A stretch of DNA of 64,000 nt from CAVYUC01 sp963771595 (lineage in GTDB: Bacteria > Bacteroidota > Bacteroidia > Bacteroidales > Prolixibacteraceae). The notes under the pieces were generated by a model. That model saw only the letters and a program-made list of their open reading frames with translations. It did no database searches and was not told the origin of the DNA. A program made the translations under genes and the position numbers. Position 1 is the stretch's first letter; every line of letters begins with the position of its first letter. Location: the NCBI GenBank assembly GCA_963771595.1, contig CAVYUC010000012.1:310001-374000 (forward strand), written 5' to 3'. Shown here one piece after another: positions 33,512 through 41,120 of the stretch.

Positions 33512-34354
33512 ATGAAAATAGCAGTTACCGGAGCGAGTGGTCATTTAGGTTCAGAAATTATTAATGTTTTGGTTCAGGAAACCGGGAAGGAGAAAGTTGT
33601 AGGAATTACGCGCACACCGGCAAAATCAAAACACTGGGGAGTGGAAATCAGGCAGGCCGATTACAACAGCACGGTGGAATATGAAAATGCGCTGCAGGAC
33701 ATAAATACGGTTTTACTGATTTCGGGAATGGATACGCCGGAAAACCGGATTGAACAACACCGGAATGTTATTAATGCTGCAAAAACCAACGGGGTAAAAA
33801 AAATTGTTTACACCAGTTTTTTTGGGAAACCCGGAGATACTTCTTTCGACAAACTGATTAAAAGCTACCGGCAAACCGAAAAAGATATCCAGGAAAGTGG
33901 CCTCGAATGGGTTATTGGCAGGGATGGCTTGTACATTGAACCCGATATTGAATATATCGATAAATACAAAGAAGCCGGCGAAGTGGCTAATTGTGCGGGC
34001 AACGGACTGGCAACGTACACTACCAGAACCGAACTGGCGTATGCCTATTCGCAAATGATTTTAAACGACGACAGAAACGGGAAAATTTTCAACCTTGGCG
34101 GTGAAGCAATTACGCAGCAGCAGTTAACTGATTATCTGAACAAAACTTTTAATGCCCGTTTAATATACCGGGAATTAAGTCCGCAGGAGTATCTTGAATT
34201 TCAGAAAAAGGAAAACGGAGATTTTCTGGGAATGATAATCGCAGGTATTTATACAAAAATCAGAAATGGTGAATTCAAAATGGACTCTGATTATGAGGCT
34301 GCTGCGGGTCGAAAACACATTAGCTGGGAGAAGTACTTTGAACAATTAACGTAA
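33512..34354 (+). CDS. NmrA-like/QorB-type SDR NAD(P)H oxidoreductase
   Basis: A 280-residue cytosolic protein starting MKIAVTGASGHLGSEIINVL, with TGASGHLG for dinucleotide binding. VVGITRTPAKS suggests NADP preference, and VVYTSFFG-like KIVYTSFFG plus a GRDGLYIEP region resemble QOR2/QorB quinone oxidoreductases. It lies 90 bp before the EanB-like gene on the same strand, but no functional link is proven. Confidence 0.85.
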   Translation: MKIAVTGASGHLGSEIINVLVQETGKEKVVGITRTPAKSKHWGVEIRQADYNSTVEYENALQDINTVLLISGMDTPENRIEQHRNVINAAKTNGVKKIVYTSFFGKPGDTSFDKLIKSYRQTEKDIQESGLEWVIGRDGLYIEPDIEYIDKYKEAGEVANCAGNGLATYTTRTELAYAYSQMILNDDRNGKIFNLGGEAITQQQLTDYLNKTFNARLIYRELSPQEYLEFQKKENGDFLGMIIAGIYTKIRNGEFKMDSDYEAAAGRKHISWEKYFEQLT

Positions 34355-34444
34355 TTATTTTTTTATAATAGCATTAACATCTTTTCAAAAATAAGTTTTG
34401 TTCACCATAATTTTTATAATGCATTAATTTAACCATAAATACAC

Positions 34445-35746
34445 ATGAACCCGATGCTAAAAAAGGTGTCAACCAGCGAAGTGCTGGAATCACTAAACAA
34501 TAAGAATGTAAAAATCATTGATATTCGTCCGGTTGATGCATACAACGGCTGGAAACTGAATGATGAAAAGAGGGGAGGGCACATTCCGGGAGCCCGAAGT
34601 TTGCCTTTGAAATGGACCAATTACATCGATTGGATTGAAATTGTCCGCTCCAAAGAAATTTTGCCTGAACATAAAATAATAATTTACGGCTATTCAAAGG
34701 ATGATGCCGAGCGCGTTTCTGATTTATTTTTTCAGGCAAATTATACCGATGTAAATATGTACTTGGGTTTTGTGGAGGAATGGACATCAGACTTCGGTTT
34801 ACCCCTGGAAAAACTGGCGCGCTACAACCATCTGGTTTCTGCAGACTGGGTGAAAACGCTCATTTCGGGAGGAAAACCGATGGAATATTCAAACGATAAA
34901 TTTGTGCTTTGCCATGCCCATTACCGGAATCCTGATGATTATAAAAAAGACCATATTCCCGGTGCGATTTCGCTTGATACACTGGCGCTTGAGTCGCCGG
35001 AAACCTGGAACCGCCGTTCGCCTGAAGAATTAAAGGCAAACCTTGAAAAATTGGGAATTACTGCAGATACCACCGTGGTTTTGTACGGCCGCTTTTCATT
35101 CCCTAAAAATGAAGATCCGTTTCCAGGAAGCAGCGCCGGGCATTTGGGCGCAATTCGTTGTGCATTTATTATGATGTATGCCGGAGTAAAAGACGTGCGG
35201 GTGCTGAACGGTGGAATGCAGTCGTGGAAAGATGCAGGTTTTGAGGTAACTACCGAAGAAACAAAACCGGTTTCGGTGAATGATTTTGGAGCTAAAATTC
35301 CGGGAAATCCGCAGCTGGCAGTTGATGTTCCGGAAGCAAAAGAAATTATAAAGTCCGATTCGGCAGAATTGGTGAGCGTTAGAAGCTGGCCCGAGTGGAT
35401 TGGTGAGGTGAGCGGCTACAATTATATCGAAAAGAAAGGCCGCATTCCCGGTGCTGTTTTTGGCAACTGCGGCACCGATGCCTATCACATGGAAAATTAC
35501 CGGAATGTGGATCACACCACAAAAGAGTTTCATGAAATTGCCAAAAGCTGGACGGAAGTGGGAATTACTCCCGACAAACATCTGGCATTTTACTGCGGCA
35601 CAGGCTGGCGCGGCAGCGAAGCTTTTTTTAACGCATGGCTCATGGGATGGCCGCGGGTTTCGGTATTCGACGGAGGCTGGTTTGAGTGGAGCAACGATCC
35701 GGATAACCCCGTGGAAACAGGAGTTCCTGAATTGGTCAGTCAGTAA
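34445..35746 (+). CDS. eanB: Three-domain rhodanese, probable hercynine sulfurtransferase (EanB-like)
   Basis: A 433-residue cytosolic protein with three rhodanese domains (about 8-120, 130-260 and 290-425). In the first two, the loop where sulfurtransferases have Cys reads IIIYGYS and VVLYGRF. Only the third has an active-site Cys, Cys384 in YCGTGWRGS. That is the layout of Chlorobium EanB, which uses polysulfide to replace a C-H bond of hercynine with C-S and make ergothioneine without oxygen. EanB has a catalytic Cys-Gly-Thr and a key Tyr 59 residues earlier; here CGT and Tyr325 match both. The next gene, 34 bp on, is a histidine methyltransferase that would make hercynine. The family is certain; the specific reaction is inference from context and motifs. 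Confidence 0.75.
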   Translation: MNPMLKKVSTSEVLESLNNKNVKIIDIRPVDAYNGWKLNDEKRGGHIPGARSLPLKWTNYIDWIEIVRSKEILPEHKIIIYGYSKDDAERVSDLFFQANYTDVNMYLGFVEEWTSDFGLPLEKLARYNHLVSADWVKTLISGGKPMEYSNDKFVLCHAHYRNPDDYKKDHIPGAISLDTLALESPETWNRRSPEELKANLEKLGITADTTVVLYGRFSFPKNEDPFPGSSAGHLGAIRCAFIMMYAGVKDVRVLNGGMQSWKDAGFEVTTEETKPVSVNDFGAKIPGNPQLAVDVPEAKEIIKSDSAELVSVRSWPEWIGEVSGYNYIEKKGRIPGAVFGNCGTDAYHMENYRNVDHTTKEFHEIAKSWTEVGITPDKHLAFYCGTGWRGSEAFFNAWLMGWPRVSVFDGGWFEWSNDPDNPVETGVPELVSQ

Positions 35747-35780
35747 TTTAAATTTTCTTGTTCGATTAAAAAATAACCGT

Positions 35781-36779
35781 ATGAATTTTACCAACACGGC
35801 AGTTTCGCAGAAAAAAAGCGTCCGCATCAAAAATTTGCTTCCCGAAATGGGTATTGAGCTTATTCGAATGGAAATTGTGGAAGGTTTAACCGCCGAAAAA
35901 AAACGAATTTCAAGCAAGTTTTTTTATGATGCTGTGGGTTCCGAATTATTCAGGAATATCACTTTTCAACCTGAATATTATCCTACCCGAACCGAAAAAA
36001 GTATTTTAACCGCTATTGCCCCGCAACTGATGGATGGAAATTCGCCCATGGAAATTATTGAGTTGGGCAGCGGCGATTGTTCCAAAATTTCCATTCTTTT
36101 TGAAGCCGTTAACGGCAATCATCACAACATCAGTTACATTCCTGTTGATGTCAGCGATTCGGCCATTGAAGATTCGGCCAGGGAGTTGATGCTTCGGTTT
36201 CCGCAATTAAAAATTAATGGTTATGTTGCCGATTTTATGCGGCAGTTGCAGCAGGTACCGCGATCGGAAAAACCGCGCCTCATTTGCTTTTTCGGAAGCA
36301 CTATCGGAAATTTTTCGATGACAGATTCGCGCGATATTCTGCAAAATCTTGCTGAAGGTTTAATTTCCGGCGATTCGCTGTTGGTTGGTTTCGACCTGGC
36401 GAAACCGGAGAAAATACTAAACGCCGCTTACAATGATGCAAATGGGGTCACCCGGCAATTCAACAAAAATATTCTGAAAGTTGTGAACGGCATCATTGAT
36501 TCCGATTTCCAGGACGATGATTACGATCATTTTTCAGCATTCAATCCAAAAAAATCGCGGGTGGAAATGCATTTGGTAGCCAACAAAAAGTGTGAAGTGA
36601 ATTCGCCGTTTTTCAATAAGCCGCTTTATTTTGCTGAAGGTGAAAAAATTCATACCGAAAATTCCTATAAGTTTTCAACCGAGGCAATAGAAATGCTGGT
36701 AGATGGCACCGGGCTGAAAATTACAGATATTTACACCGACCCCAATAAATGGTTCGCCCTGGTGAAATTGAGCATTTAG
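35781..36779 (+). CDS. egtD: L-histidine N-alpha-methyltransferase (EgtD/EanA)
   Basis: A 332-residue SAM-dependent enzyme, slightly longer than the ~320 typical of EgtD. It trimethylates histidine to hercynine, the first step of ergothioneine synthesis. Family hallmarks are FFYDAVGSELF, EYYPTRTEKSIL, the SAM loop ELGSGDCSK and FFGSTIGNF. No EgtB-type oxygen-dependent sulfoxide synthase is nearby; a sulfurtransferase precedes instead, fitting the anaerobic route. Start at ATG 35781, which gives the canonical N-terminus; the frame is open further upstream across the eanB gene end, but that is not coding. Confidence 0.92.
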   Translation: MNFTNTAVSQKKSVRIKNLLPEMGIELIRMEIVEGLTAEKKRISSKFFYDAVGSELFRNITFQPEYYPTRTEKSILTAIAPQLMDGNSPMEIIELGSGDCSKISILFEAVNGNHHNISYIPVDVSDSAIEDSARELMLRFPQLKINGYVADFMRQLQQVPRSEKPRLICFFGSTIGNFSMTDSRDILQNLAEGLISGDSLLVGFDLAKPEKILNAAYNDANGVTRQFNKNILKVVNGIIDSDFQDDDYDHFSAFNPKKSRVEMHLVANKKCEVNSPFFNKPLYFAEGEKIHTENSYKFSTEAIEMLVDGTGLKITDIYTDPNKWFALVKLSI

Positions 36780-36830
36780 TTGTTGTGCTTCGGCCTTTTT
36801 GCTAATTTTAAAATTTTAAAAGGCGCGACG

Positions 36831-37403
36831 ATGGAGCACGATTATCTTATCGGATATTATGAACGAATTTATGGCAGAGAATTAACCGACGCCGAAAATG
36901 AGTTGATACGTAACACGTTCAGAAAAGAAATCATTCCCAAAAAACAGTTCATTTTTGGCAGCGGTGAAACCAACACCCGCCACTATTTAATTGAAAAAGG
37001 ATTGCTCCGCATGTACGTAATCGACGCCTCCGGAAAAGAATTCAACATTCTTTTTGCAACCGAAAACCAATGGATTGGCGACCTTGCAACCCCCGCCGAA
37101 ACTTCGTTTTACCTCGATGCCGTAGAAGACAGCATTGTTTATTCCGTAACAGATGAAAACCTAAATGAGCTCACCAACAATTTTTCCTCTTTTGTGAAAT
37201 ATATTAAGCGTTCGTACATTTTTCTGCAAAAAAGGCTTGTTTCTATTTTGGTGAACACTGCCGAAGAAAATTATCAAGAACTTTATGAAAATCATCCCGG
37301 TTTGATTCAGCGGCTGCCGCAATATCACATTTCATCGTATTTAGGAGTTACTCCGGTCTTCTTAAGTAAAATTCTTTCGAAAAGAGCCCGGAAAAAAGAT
37401 TAA
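36831..37403 (+). CDS. Crp/Fnr-family transcriptional regulator
   Basis: A 190-residue protein with an N-terminal cyclic-nucleotide-binding-like beta-roll (FIFGSGETNTRHYLIEKGLLRMY, then EFNILFATENQWIGD) and a C-terminal helix-turn-helix (QYHISSYLGVTPVFLSKILSK). No Fnr-type Cys cluster is seen, so it is not an iron-sulfur oxygen sensor. It lies 51 bp after egtD and could regulate the ergothioneine genes or the YceI gene downstream. Start ATG 36831; an upstream TTG directly after the egtD stop is less likely. Confidence 0.88.
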   Translation: MEHDYLIGYYERIYGRELTDAENELIRNTFRKEIIPKKQFIFGSGETNTRHYLIEKGLLRMYVIDASGKEFNILFATENQWIGDLATPAETSFYLDAVEDSIVYSVTDENLNELTNNFSSFVKYIKRSYIFLQKRLVSILVNTAEENYQELYENHPGLIQRLPQYHISSYLGVTPVFLSKILSKRARKKD

Positions 37404-37451
37404 ATTATCTTTTTCTTAAACTAGTTTATTTTTTCCGTCTTTTTAAGGCTG

Positions 37452-37459
37452 TATGTTTG
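37452..37459 (+). promoter_or_regulatory. Candidate -7 element for the YceI gene
   Basis: TATGTTTG matches TAnnTTTG exactly, 25 bp before the ATG at 37485. The -33 region is T-rich but not a clean TTTG. Confidence 0.4.
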
Positions 37460-37484
37460 CAGTATAATTTAAAAAACAGAAAAA

Positions 37485-38108
37485 ATGAAACGATTTAGCT
37501 TATTAACAACAATGGCTGTTTTTCTCTGGATGGGAACGATGGCGGCAGATTCAGAAAATGAAAAAGTGGTTTACACCGTTCAACCCGAAAAAAGCAACGT
37601 AACCTGGAACGGCAAAAAAGTTACCGGAGAACATACCGGAACAATCAACCTGCAAGGCGGAGAACTGGTGGTTCAGGAAAATGAAATTGTAAATGCCAGC
37701 ATCAGTATGGATATGACTTCGATTGCAAACACTGATTTAACCGACCCGCAGTGGAATAAGAAACTGGTGGATCATTTAAAATCGGATGATTTCTTTTCGG
37801 TTGATAAATTTCCGGAAGCTACTTTTAAATCTACCGGATTCGAGAAAAGCACCGGCAATTCCAGTGCGGATTATGTAGTAACCGGCGATTTAACCATTAA
37901 AGGAATCACACACCCTGTTTCGTTTCCGGTAAATGTTGAAGTGGAAAACGGACAGTTTACTGCTTCCGGTACGGCGGTGCTCGATCGCACAAAATGGGAT
38001 GTAAAATATGGCTCCGGTTCCATTTTTAAAGGGCTCGGCGACAAAATGATTTACGACGACTTTGAAATCACATTCGATTTGGTGGCCCAAAAGCAAATCA
38101 TAAATTGA
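37485..38108 (+). CDS. YceI-family periplasmic lipid-binding protein
   Basis: A 207-residue protein with a signal peptide (about 20 residues, ending TMAAD) and the lipocalin-like YceI barrel. VYTVQPEKSNVTWNGKKVTG opens it, SFPVNVEVENGQFTASG and FEITFDLVAQ close it. YceI proteins bind isoprenoid lipids and are often stress-linked. The hairpin at 38149 ends the transcript. Confidence 0.92.
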   Translation: MKRFSLLTTMAVFLWMGTMAADSENEKVVYTVQPEKSNVTWNGKKVTGEHTGTINLQGGELVVQENEIVNASISMDMTSIANTDLTDPQWNKKLVDHLKSDDFFSVDKFPEATFKSTGFEKSTGNSSADYVVTGDLTIKGITHPVSFPVNVEVENGQFTASGTAVLDRTKWDVKYGSGSIFKGLGDKMIYDDFEITFDLVAQKQIIN

Positions 38109-38148
38109 GCCGACAATTAAACAATTTTCAGAAAAACAATTTTTACTT

Positions 38149-38184
38149 AAAAGGATTTGGTCTTTAAAGATTAAATCCTTTTTT
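38149..38184 (+). terminator. Terminator after the YceI gene
   Basis: The 10-bp stem AAAAGGATTT/AAATCCTTTT with a 14-nt loop is followed by TT, 40 bp past the stop. Confidence 0.7.
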
Positions 38185-38190
38185 GGTGTG

Positions 38191-38197
38191 AAGGAGG
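38191..38197 (+). promoter_or_regulatory. Strong Shine-Dalgarno for the YgiD-type gene
   Basis: AAGGAGG lies 4 bp before ATG 38202. Such strong sites are uncommon in Bacteroidota. It fixes the start at 38202, 20 codons before the MPVLFIGHG that begins the fold. Confidence 0.6.
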
Positions 38198-38201
38198 AAT
38201 T

Positions 38202-39035
38202 ATGAATAGTTTAAAAGATTTATCAAAAGTTGCAGGAAATTTACCGCAAAGGGAAGCAAAAATGCCGGTACTTTTTATTGGCCACGGTTCGCCAATGAAT
38301 GGAATTGAAAACAACGAATTTTCGGAATACTGGAGGAAGCTGGGGGAAGAAATTCCTGAACCTTCCGTTGTGTTATGTATTTCGGCGCATTGGTTAACCC
38401 GCGGAACAGAAGTCACTGCAATGGCACAGCCTCAAACTATCCATGATTTTGGCGGCTTTCCGCAGGAACTTTTCCAGGTTCAGTATCCGGCGCCCGGAAA
38501 ACCGGAGCTTGCAAAAGAAATTAAGGAAATTGTAAAATATACCGATGTTGGCGAAAACCACGAATGGGGACTCGATCATGGCTGCTGGAGCGTGGTGCGG
38601 AATATTTATCCTGACGCTGATATTCCGGTTTTGCAACTAAGCATCGATTATTATCAACCGGCACAGTATCATTATTCTCTGGCAAAAGAACTGGCTGTTT
38701 TGCGGAAAAAAGGCGTATTAATTTTTGGAAGCGGCAATATGGTGCATAACCTGCGCATGATTGACTGGCGGAAACTGAACGATACAACTTTTGGTTACGA
38801 CTGGGCACAGGAAATAAACGAAATTTTCAAATCGAAGATTTTGAAGCACGAACACGAGGCATTAATAAATTACCAAAATCTTGGAAGTGCCGCAAAACTT
38901 GCAATCCCAACTCCCGATCATTATTTGCCACTGCTGTATACAATAGGTTTGCAAGACAATAAAGATTCGGTTGAATTTTTTAACGACAAATATGTGGCGG
39001 GTTCGCTGTCGATGACCTCCGTTAAATTCTCCTGA
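38202..39035 (+). CDS. ygiD: LigB/DODA-type extradiol ring-cleavage dioxygenase (4,5-DOPA dioxygenase-like)
   Basis: A 277-residue cytosolic enzyme of the class III extradiol type. Zinc/iron ligands are seen as His in FIGHGSPMNG and SAHWLTRG and later in the LDHGCWSV and GSGNMVHN segments. YgiD of E. coli opens L-DOPA in vitro; its physiological substrate is unclear. An extra ~20 residues precede the fold. No catabolic partners are nearby. Confidence 0.9.
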   Translation: MNSLKDLSKVAGNLPQREAKMPVLFIGHGSPMNGIENNEFSEYWRKLGEEIPEPSVVLCISAHWLTRGTEVTAMAQPQTIHDFGGFPQELFQVQYPAPGKPELAKEIKEIVKYTDVGENHEWGLDHGCWSVVRNIYPDADIPVLQLSIDYYQPAQYHYSLAKELAVLRKKGVLIFGSGNMVHNLRMIDWRKLNDTTFGYDWAQEINEIFKSKILKHEHEALINYQNLGSAAKLAIPTPDHYLPLLYTIGLQDNKDSVEFFNDKYVAGSLSMTSVKFS

Positions 39036-39410
39036 TTATTTTGAATAATGTTTCGGTTCATTTCAAACGAATTGAATCAATTCAGACGCTAAAAAGTTCA
39101 CGAAAACTGCCTGATTTTTCAACTGATTACGAACAGTTGTTGTTGATAAACAGCATGTTATTTCGAAATGAAAAACGTCAGACTGGCAATCAAGAATTGT
39201 TCATGAAAACAACTGAAAGTTTTAAGCAAAAAGTAAACATCAGCTGTTAATTGGAGTCCTCTTATAAAATTCGTTTTGCTGAATGTGGAAAGCAGTGTTT
39301 TAACAGGTGTTACTTTTGTTCTGACCCGACATTTTTGTTCAACCGGTTTTGTTCATTACAATATGGCTGTTTTATCGGATAACTTTCAACAGGTGCAGTT
39401 GATAATGCTT
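39036..39410. other. Intergenic region, no gene seen
   Basis: 375 bp between convergent ygiD and GH16 genes. A 69-codon plus-strand frame at 39041-39250 has no recognisable features. No terminator-like hairpin stood out. Confidence 0.5.
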
Positions 39411-41120
39411 CTAATTATTGATAATCAGTTTTTTTGCCCACAACATTTTATCTGACGATACTTTCACCACATAAATTCCTCCGTCCGTTTCCGGATGTAT
39501 TTCAAAGGAGTTTTGCTGTGTCTGTTTTTCATAAACCAATTTTCCGGAAGTGGTAAATAACTGAATATGATACTCCCTGCCCGCATCCAAAATCGGAACC
39601 TGAATGGTGAAATTACCGCTGCCCGGATTGGGAAAAATTTTAATATTATTTTCCGAAACTGGCAGCAGCTCTGTGGCTGTTGTATTTTCTTTCATCTTTG
39701 TTAAGCTGATATTGTCGATATAAAATTTGCCCGAAAAATTACCTATTCCAAAATATAACCTGGTATTTTCATCATCACACGGCATATCCAGAAGTACTTC
39801 GTAGTTTTTCATTTCAGAGCTAATGTTTACCCATTTTGAGATGTGCGCACTCCAATCGTCATAATTTTTTGAAACAGTAATCAAAAGCTGTTTTTGCTGA
39901 TCGGCCCGGGCATCAAAACTCAATTTGTATTTTCCCTTTTTCATCGAAATTCCCAATTCCTGAAATCCAAATTGCCAATCGGTATTGGGCGAATGTGTTA
40001 CATCTGTTACAAAAATTCCATCTTCAATAGCCGAGGTATATTTTATAGTTTCATTATTTACATAGAAATCCCAAAAGTTCCGGTTTTCATCAAACTGTCC
40101 GTTACTTAGCATTTCTCCTTTCGGAATAAACTGCGGTTGTAATTCCATATCTTTCCTGAGAATAAAAGTGTAGGGATTCGCACGGCTCTGATTTTTCCAT
40201 TCTTTAAACTGAAAATTTGAATCCGGCACTGCAGTCAGTGTAATTTCAGTTCCTTCAGGATATGAATCAAGTTCGGGCGAAACTTTCACTGTACCGCCGG
40301 TAGCCGGAGCTATATTCAGCGAAAATGGTCCGTCGCCTTCCTGTAACTGGTACACTCTTACATAATCAATTAAAAACTGATGGGGTAGTTTTGAATCGTC
40401 TACTCCGGCATAACCTCCCCAACTTCCACCGTAGGCAAGGTTTAGAATGAGATAAAATTTTTTGTTGAAAGGCCATACGCGGGGATCATCTGCAGTCTTT
40501 TTATATTCATGATATTTCACATCATTGGCATACCATTCCAGTTTTTCCGGTGTCCAAATCAATGTATATTTAATAAACTGGTTGTAAGGATTTTTGATTG
40601 TGCTCGATCGCTTTCCGCTCGACTGATGGCCGCTTCCATCGGTTCCTTCAAAATGCACGGTATAAAAAAGATTTTGAGGTTCCACACCAATATATTCCAT
40701 AATATCAATTTCTCCGCTTCTGGGCCAGCCGCCGTATTCGCTGTTGGTAGGCATCATCCAGAGGGCAGGCCATGTTCCTTTTCCGGTTGGTACTTTGGCA
40801 CTGATTTCAATTTTTCCGTATTTCCAGTCGCCAATTCCCTTCGACGCAAGGTCGGCCGATGTGTATGCTGCGCCGTTGTAATTTTCCTTTCGCACTTCAA
40901 TTATTAAAACCGAATCTTCAATTCTTGCATTTTCAGAACGAGCTTTTGTATAATACTGTAATTCGTTGTTTCGCAATTTGCCAACTTCATAATTCCATTT
41001 TGTTGTCTCAGGCAAACCGGGCGAATTAAATTCATCGCCCCAAACCTGCACATATTTTTGGGCAAATAAAGAACCAGATAAAAGCAAAAGCAAAGCTGTT
41101 AATTGTAAATTTTTTTTCAT
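39411..41120 (-). CDS. T9SS-secreted GH16 glucanase-type enzyme with CBM
   Basis: A 569-residue exported protein. The signal peptide ends LFAQ. The GH16 catalytic domain (~24-258) contains GEIDIMEYIG with nucleophile Glu137, Asp139 and acid/base Glu142. The shape of the loop (WPRSGEIDIME, GGWPR, NKKFYLILNLAYGGSWGGY) fits laminarinase-like beta-1,3-glucanases. An InlB/BACON-like repeat (~265-335) and a CBM4/9-type sandwich (~340-475) follow. The last ~75 residues (IKIFPNPGSGNFTI … AKKLIINN) are a type IX secretion sorting domain. It is likely cell-surface or secreted. Its start overlaps the esterase gene stop by 4 nt. Confidence 0.92.
   Translation of the reverse strand: MKKNLQLTALLLLLSGSLFAQKYVQVWGDEFNSPGLPETTKWNYEVGKLRNNELQYYTKARSENARIEDSVLIIEVRKENYNGAAYTSADLASKGIGDWKYGKIEISAKVPTGKGTWPALWMMPTNSEYGGWPRSGEIDIMEYIGVEPQNLFYTVHFEGTDGSGHQSSGKRSSTIKNPYNQFIKYTLIWTPEKLEWYANDVKYHEYKKTADDPRVWPFNKKFYLILNLAYGGSWGGYAGVDDSKLPHQFLIDYVRVYQLQEGDGPFSLNIAPATGGTVKVSPELDSYPEGTEITLTAVPDSNFQFKEWKNQSRANPYTFILRKDMELQPQFIPKGEMLSNGQFDENRNFWDFYVNNETIKYTSAIEDGIFVTDVTHSPNTDWQFGFQELGISMKKGKYKLSFDARADQQKQLLITVSKNYDDWSAHISKWVNISSEMKNYEVLLDMPCDDENTRLYFGIGNFSGKFYIDNISLTKMKENTTATELLPVSENNIKIFPNPGSGNFTIQVPILDAGREYHIQLFTTSGKLVYEKQTQQNSFEIHPETDGGIYVVKVSSDKMLWAKKLIINN

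Noticed and set aside
35096..35917. 273-codon minus-strand frame
   Set aside because: Shadow of eanB and egtD, both strongly supported on the plus strand.
39041..39250. 69-codon frame after ygiD
   Set aside because: Lys/Ser-rich with no domain, no start signal and in a convergent intergenic gap.
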